From the NCBI GenBank assembly GCA_000447185.1, contig KE647311.1, positions 1 to 18,938 on the forward strand: DNA of 18,938 nt, read 5' to 3'. The notes under the pieces were generated by a model. That model was given only the letters and a program-made list of their open reading frames with translations. It was not told the DNA's origin and ran no database searches. A program made the position numbers and the translations under genes. This DNA is from Vairimorpha apis BRL 01. Taxonomy: Eukaryota; Microsporidia; Nosematidae. Positions 16,734 through 18,938 of the stretch are shown piece after piece; the stretch's first letter is position 1; each line of letters starts with the position of its first letter.

Positions 16734-18128
16734 ATGGGACAGATGTCTAGTAATTTTAAAAAGAAGACCGTAATCGGTAGATCAAACATTACTGCACCTG
16801 AAATATATGCCCTATATAATTTAGAAGATAAAACTAAATTTTTTAGTTCTGTACAAAATAAGAACTTACCAATGGATTTAATATTAAATTATAAGATAAG
16901 AAAAATTAATTATAAAATTTTTGAAAAATTAAAAAAATCGCCATCAATTATTACTAAAAATAATTTTATAAAATCTAACTATTTAGAAGCAATTAAAGAC
17001 CCAATTTATTTGGCACAAAATACATTGAAAGCAGCCAAAAGAAATGAAGATATTAATTATAGTGTACAAGATAATGGAAAATTGTTAATTATATGTAAGT
17101 CTAATATTTTTGAACTTTATGATAATTTTAAAGAACTTAAAGCATTGGTCTCAATGCAGCTTTGTTGTAATTATATATATAAAATACCTCCTTCAATTAG
17201 AAATCTTCAAAATTTAAAAACTTTGGTTTTATATAGAAATCAATTAAGAAACCTTCCAGATGAAATTTGCGATTTAAAAAATCTTTTGGTATTAGATGTT
17301 TCTTACAATTTTTTAGAAGATCTACCACAAAATTTTAATTCACTTAAATTACTTAATCATTTAAATCTAGAAAATAATTGTTTTGAAAAATTACCAGTAA
17401 TTATTAGTAAATTACAATCTTTAAAAACTCTTAATATCTTAAATAATAATTTTAAAACAATTCCTTTAGAAATATTAAAAATGCCATTTTTAATGGAATT
17501 TTTTACTAACGTATCTAATCATATAGAAGAAAATTTTCAACAAAACGGAGAATTTTCATTAAAAGAAATTTGTTCAAGAAATCTAATAAGAAACAATTTA
17601 AAAGTTTCAAAATATATTGATAAACCTTTAATTAAATATTTGTCGGATGTTGAAGAGTGTGGTTTTTGTGGAGGACCTCTTTTTGAATATTATTTTGATG
17701 TTTATACTATGCAATATTGGGAAGGTTCTTTTTTACCAATAAATTATAAAATTTGTAAAAAACATTACTCTACACATGAAAAAAGAATTTATACGCTTTT
17801 TTCAAGAGAGCATAAAACTATTCCTTATAAACTTTTATTCGAATTAAATTCTAGCGTAAATGACATTTTTATTAAAAGTCCTAAATGTTATAATAAAAAA
17901 TTATGTTTTTATTCCAAGAATAACGGGATTAATTTAAAAAAAATGTTAGATAATTTCAAAGATAAAGGAAGGAGTTTGAACTTTAGAAATATAGACGATT
18001 TTTTTATTTTTAATTTTTATTGTATTTATTTTCTTTTGTTTTTTAAACTAAAAAAATATTTTATTATATTTTGTTTTAATACTTTTAATTTGAAATACAA
18101 ATTTTTTTTATATAATTTAAATCCCTAA
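16734..18128 (+). CDS. Leucine-rich repeat protein with C-terminal Cys/His cluster
   Basis: An intracellular LRR protein of the SHOC2/PIRL/LRRC58-like kind; such proteins act as docking scaffolds and the partner here is unknown. The frame extends upstream to an ATG at 16671, but I prefer the ATG at 16734: it begins MGQMSS, a good N-myristoylation pattern (Gly2, Ser6), and has a TATA-like box 28 bases before it. Counting from 16734 the protein has 464 residues. Five 23-residue repeats occupy about residues 138-255 (for example LKTLVLYRNQLRNLPDEICD), with LP/IP at the usual place. Downstream, CGFC (309, 312) and CKKHYSTH (Cys341, His344, His348) make a possible zinc site, as in LRRC58-like proteins. 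The last 40 residues are Phe/Tyr/Ile-rich and very AT-biased in codon use. They may be a membrane-facing tail or read-through into former non-coding sequence. No CCC/GGG triplet precedes either ATG. Confidence 0.83.
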   Translation: MGQMSSNFKKKTVIGRSNITAPEIYALYNLEDKTKFFSSVQNKNLPMDLILNYKIRKINYKIFEKLKKSPSIITKNNFIKSNYLEAIKDPIYLAQNTLKAAKRNEDINYSVQDNGKLLIICKSNIFELYDNFKELKALVSMQLCCNYIYKIPPSIRNLQNLKTLVLYRNQLRNLPDEICDLKNLLVLDVSYNFLEDLPQNFNSLKLLNHLNLENNCFEKLPVIISKLQSLKTLNILNNNFKTIPLEILKMPFLMEFFTNVSNHIEENFQQNGEFSLKEICSRNLIRNNLKVSKYIDKPLIKYLSDVEECGFCGGPLFEYYFDVYTMQYWEGSFLPINYKICKKHYSTHEKRIYTLFSREHKTIPYKLLFELNSSVNDIFIKSPKCYNKKLCFYSKNNGINLKKMLDNFKDKGRSLNFRNIDDFFIFNFYCIYFLLFFKLKKYFIIFCFNTFNLKYKFFLYNLNP

Positions 18129-18938
18129 TTATAATCAAATATTACATATCAAAATTATTTAACAATATTCTTAAACTCAATTAATATTTTTAAATTTTGT
18201 TGTTTATATAATATGGCTCATTTTACAATTTAATATTATTTATATACAAAAAAATATCATTTAAGGCATCATGAAATTTTATTATTTAAAAAGTAGTAAT
18301 TTTAAAATAAAAAATAGAAAATAAATATTTTATTGTTATATACTATAAATTTTAAAAAAAATTTTATTGCTTGTTAAATTACTACGAAAACTATTTAAAA
18401 TGCATATCTTAATATTTAATTTTTACAAAAATCAAATAACTTTTTCATTTGTTTATAAAATGTTAAAATGATAATTGTACAATTATATTATTTTACAAAT
18501 TAAAAAACAATAAAATTCTTTACATAAATTGAAGAAAATTTTTTTAAAATATAAATATAATATTTGTAAGTTTAATTGAGATTTGTTTGACATGTTTTTT
18601 TTAAAACTATAATTGTATCATATAATAATTTTAGAACAGTTTTATTATGATATTAGACTGGTAAAACTCAAGTTTACTGATGTTATTAGATATTTGAATA
18701 TTTTGTTTTTTTATAAATAAAAATAGAATGCAAATAAATTCTGTTATTAATTAAAAAAATATTGTGACATATTTGAATATTTATATATTTTAAATAAAAA
18801 GTTACTTATTTCAAAAATATTAAAACATTAATTTTAATCTTCATTATTAAAAATACCTGATGTATATGTATTAAATAAAAATTTTAAACTTTTTTATATA
18901 AATGTTTTGAGGTTTTGAATAATTAAAAAACAGTATAA
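18129..18938. other. AT-rich tail of the window without a supported gene
   Basis: No open frame of useful length, RNA gene or repeat is recognised. The segment at about 18630-18690 is slightly less AT-rich but could not be matched to anything on either strand. Confidence 0.45.

Noticed and set aside
1..18938. tRNA, 5S rRNA, spliceosomal RNA, CRISPR arrays and bacterial-type operon signals
   Set aside because: No cloverleaf with a GTTCRA-type T loop, no conserved snRNA or 5S boxes and no regularly spaced direct repeats were seen by eye on either strand. A covariance-model scan would be needed to exclude diverged RNAs.

Overview
This is a very AT-rich, gene-sparse stretch that looks like a microsporidian (fungal-lineage, spore-forming parasite) genome of the large, repeat-bearing kind. 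The basis is the mix of compact intronless eukaryotic genes (ribonucleotide reductase large subunit, a Rab6-type GTPase, a SCY1-type pseudokinase, a Rex-type exonuclease, a leucine-rich repeat protein). A CCC or GGG triplet also sits 4-7 bases before four of the inferred start codons, which is the known microsporidian start-proximal signal. The family of non-LTR retrotransposon remnants present also fits. The genus cannot be fixed from this sequence alone.

Layout. 1-835: 3' end of an R2-like non-LTR retrotransposon on the minus strand. 836-2541: AT-rich DNA without a convincing gene. 2542-2823: a small possible secreted protein (minus). 3657-5400: a heavily decayed plus-strand copy of the same retrotransposon class, in which the reverse transcriptase FIDD box, the linker and the C-terminal nuclease can still be traced through many stops and frame changes. 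6225-7328: an intact DEDDh RNA exonuclease (plus). 8030-8690: a third retrotransposon 3' end (minus). 9426-10825: SCY1/Cex1-like pseudokinase (minus), broken by one frameshift and one in-frame TAG. 11101-11708: Rab6/Ypt6 GTPase (plus), broken by one frameshift. 12182-12405 and 12711-13006: two less AT-rich islands full of hairpins, possibly diverged copies of one repeat (solo LTR or non-coding RNA). 13130-15435: ribonucleotide reductase large subunit (minus), with an intact catalytic body and a damaged allosteric N-terminus. 16734-18128: leucine-rich repeat protein with a possible N-myristoylation site and a C-terminal Cys/His cluster (plus). The remaining long gaps, which make up well over half of the window, hold no gene I can support.

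The host genes do not form a pathway cluster. They are independent housekeeping functions: dNTP synthesis, RNA 3'-end trimming, Golgi/endosome trafficking, COPI or tRNA-export-linked SCY1 function, and an LRR scaffold. The most interesting pattern is that three conserved host genes and two retrotransposon ends carry frame breaks that mostly need one missing base, usually in a short homopolymer. Two lie on perfect A-AAA-AAA and U-UUU-UUU heptamers. This could be assembly error, real pseudogenisation, or (less likely) frameshifting during translation. I saw no evidence of a wholly new system.
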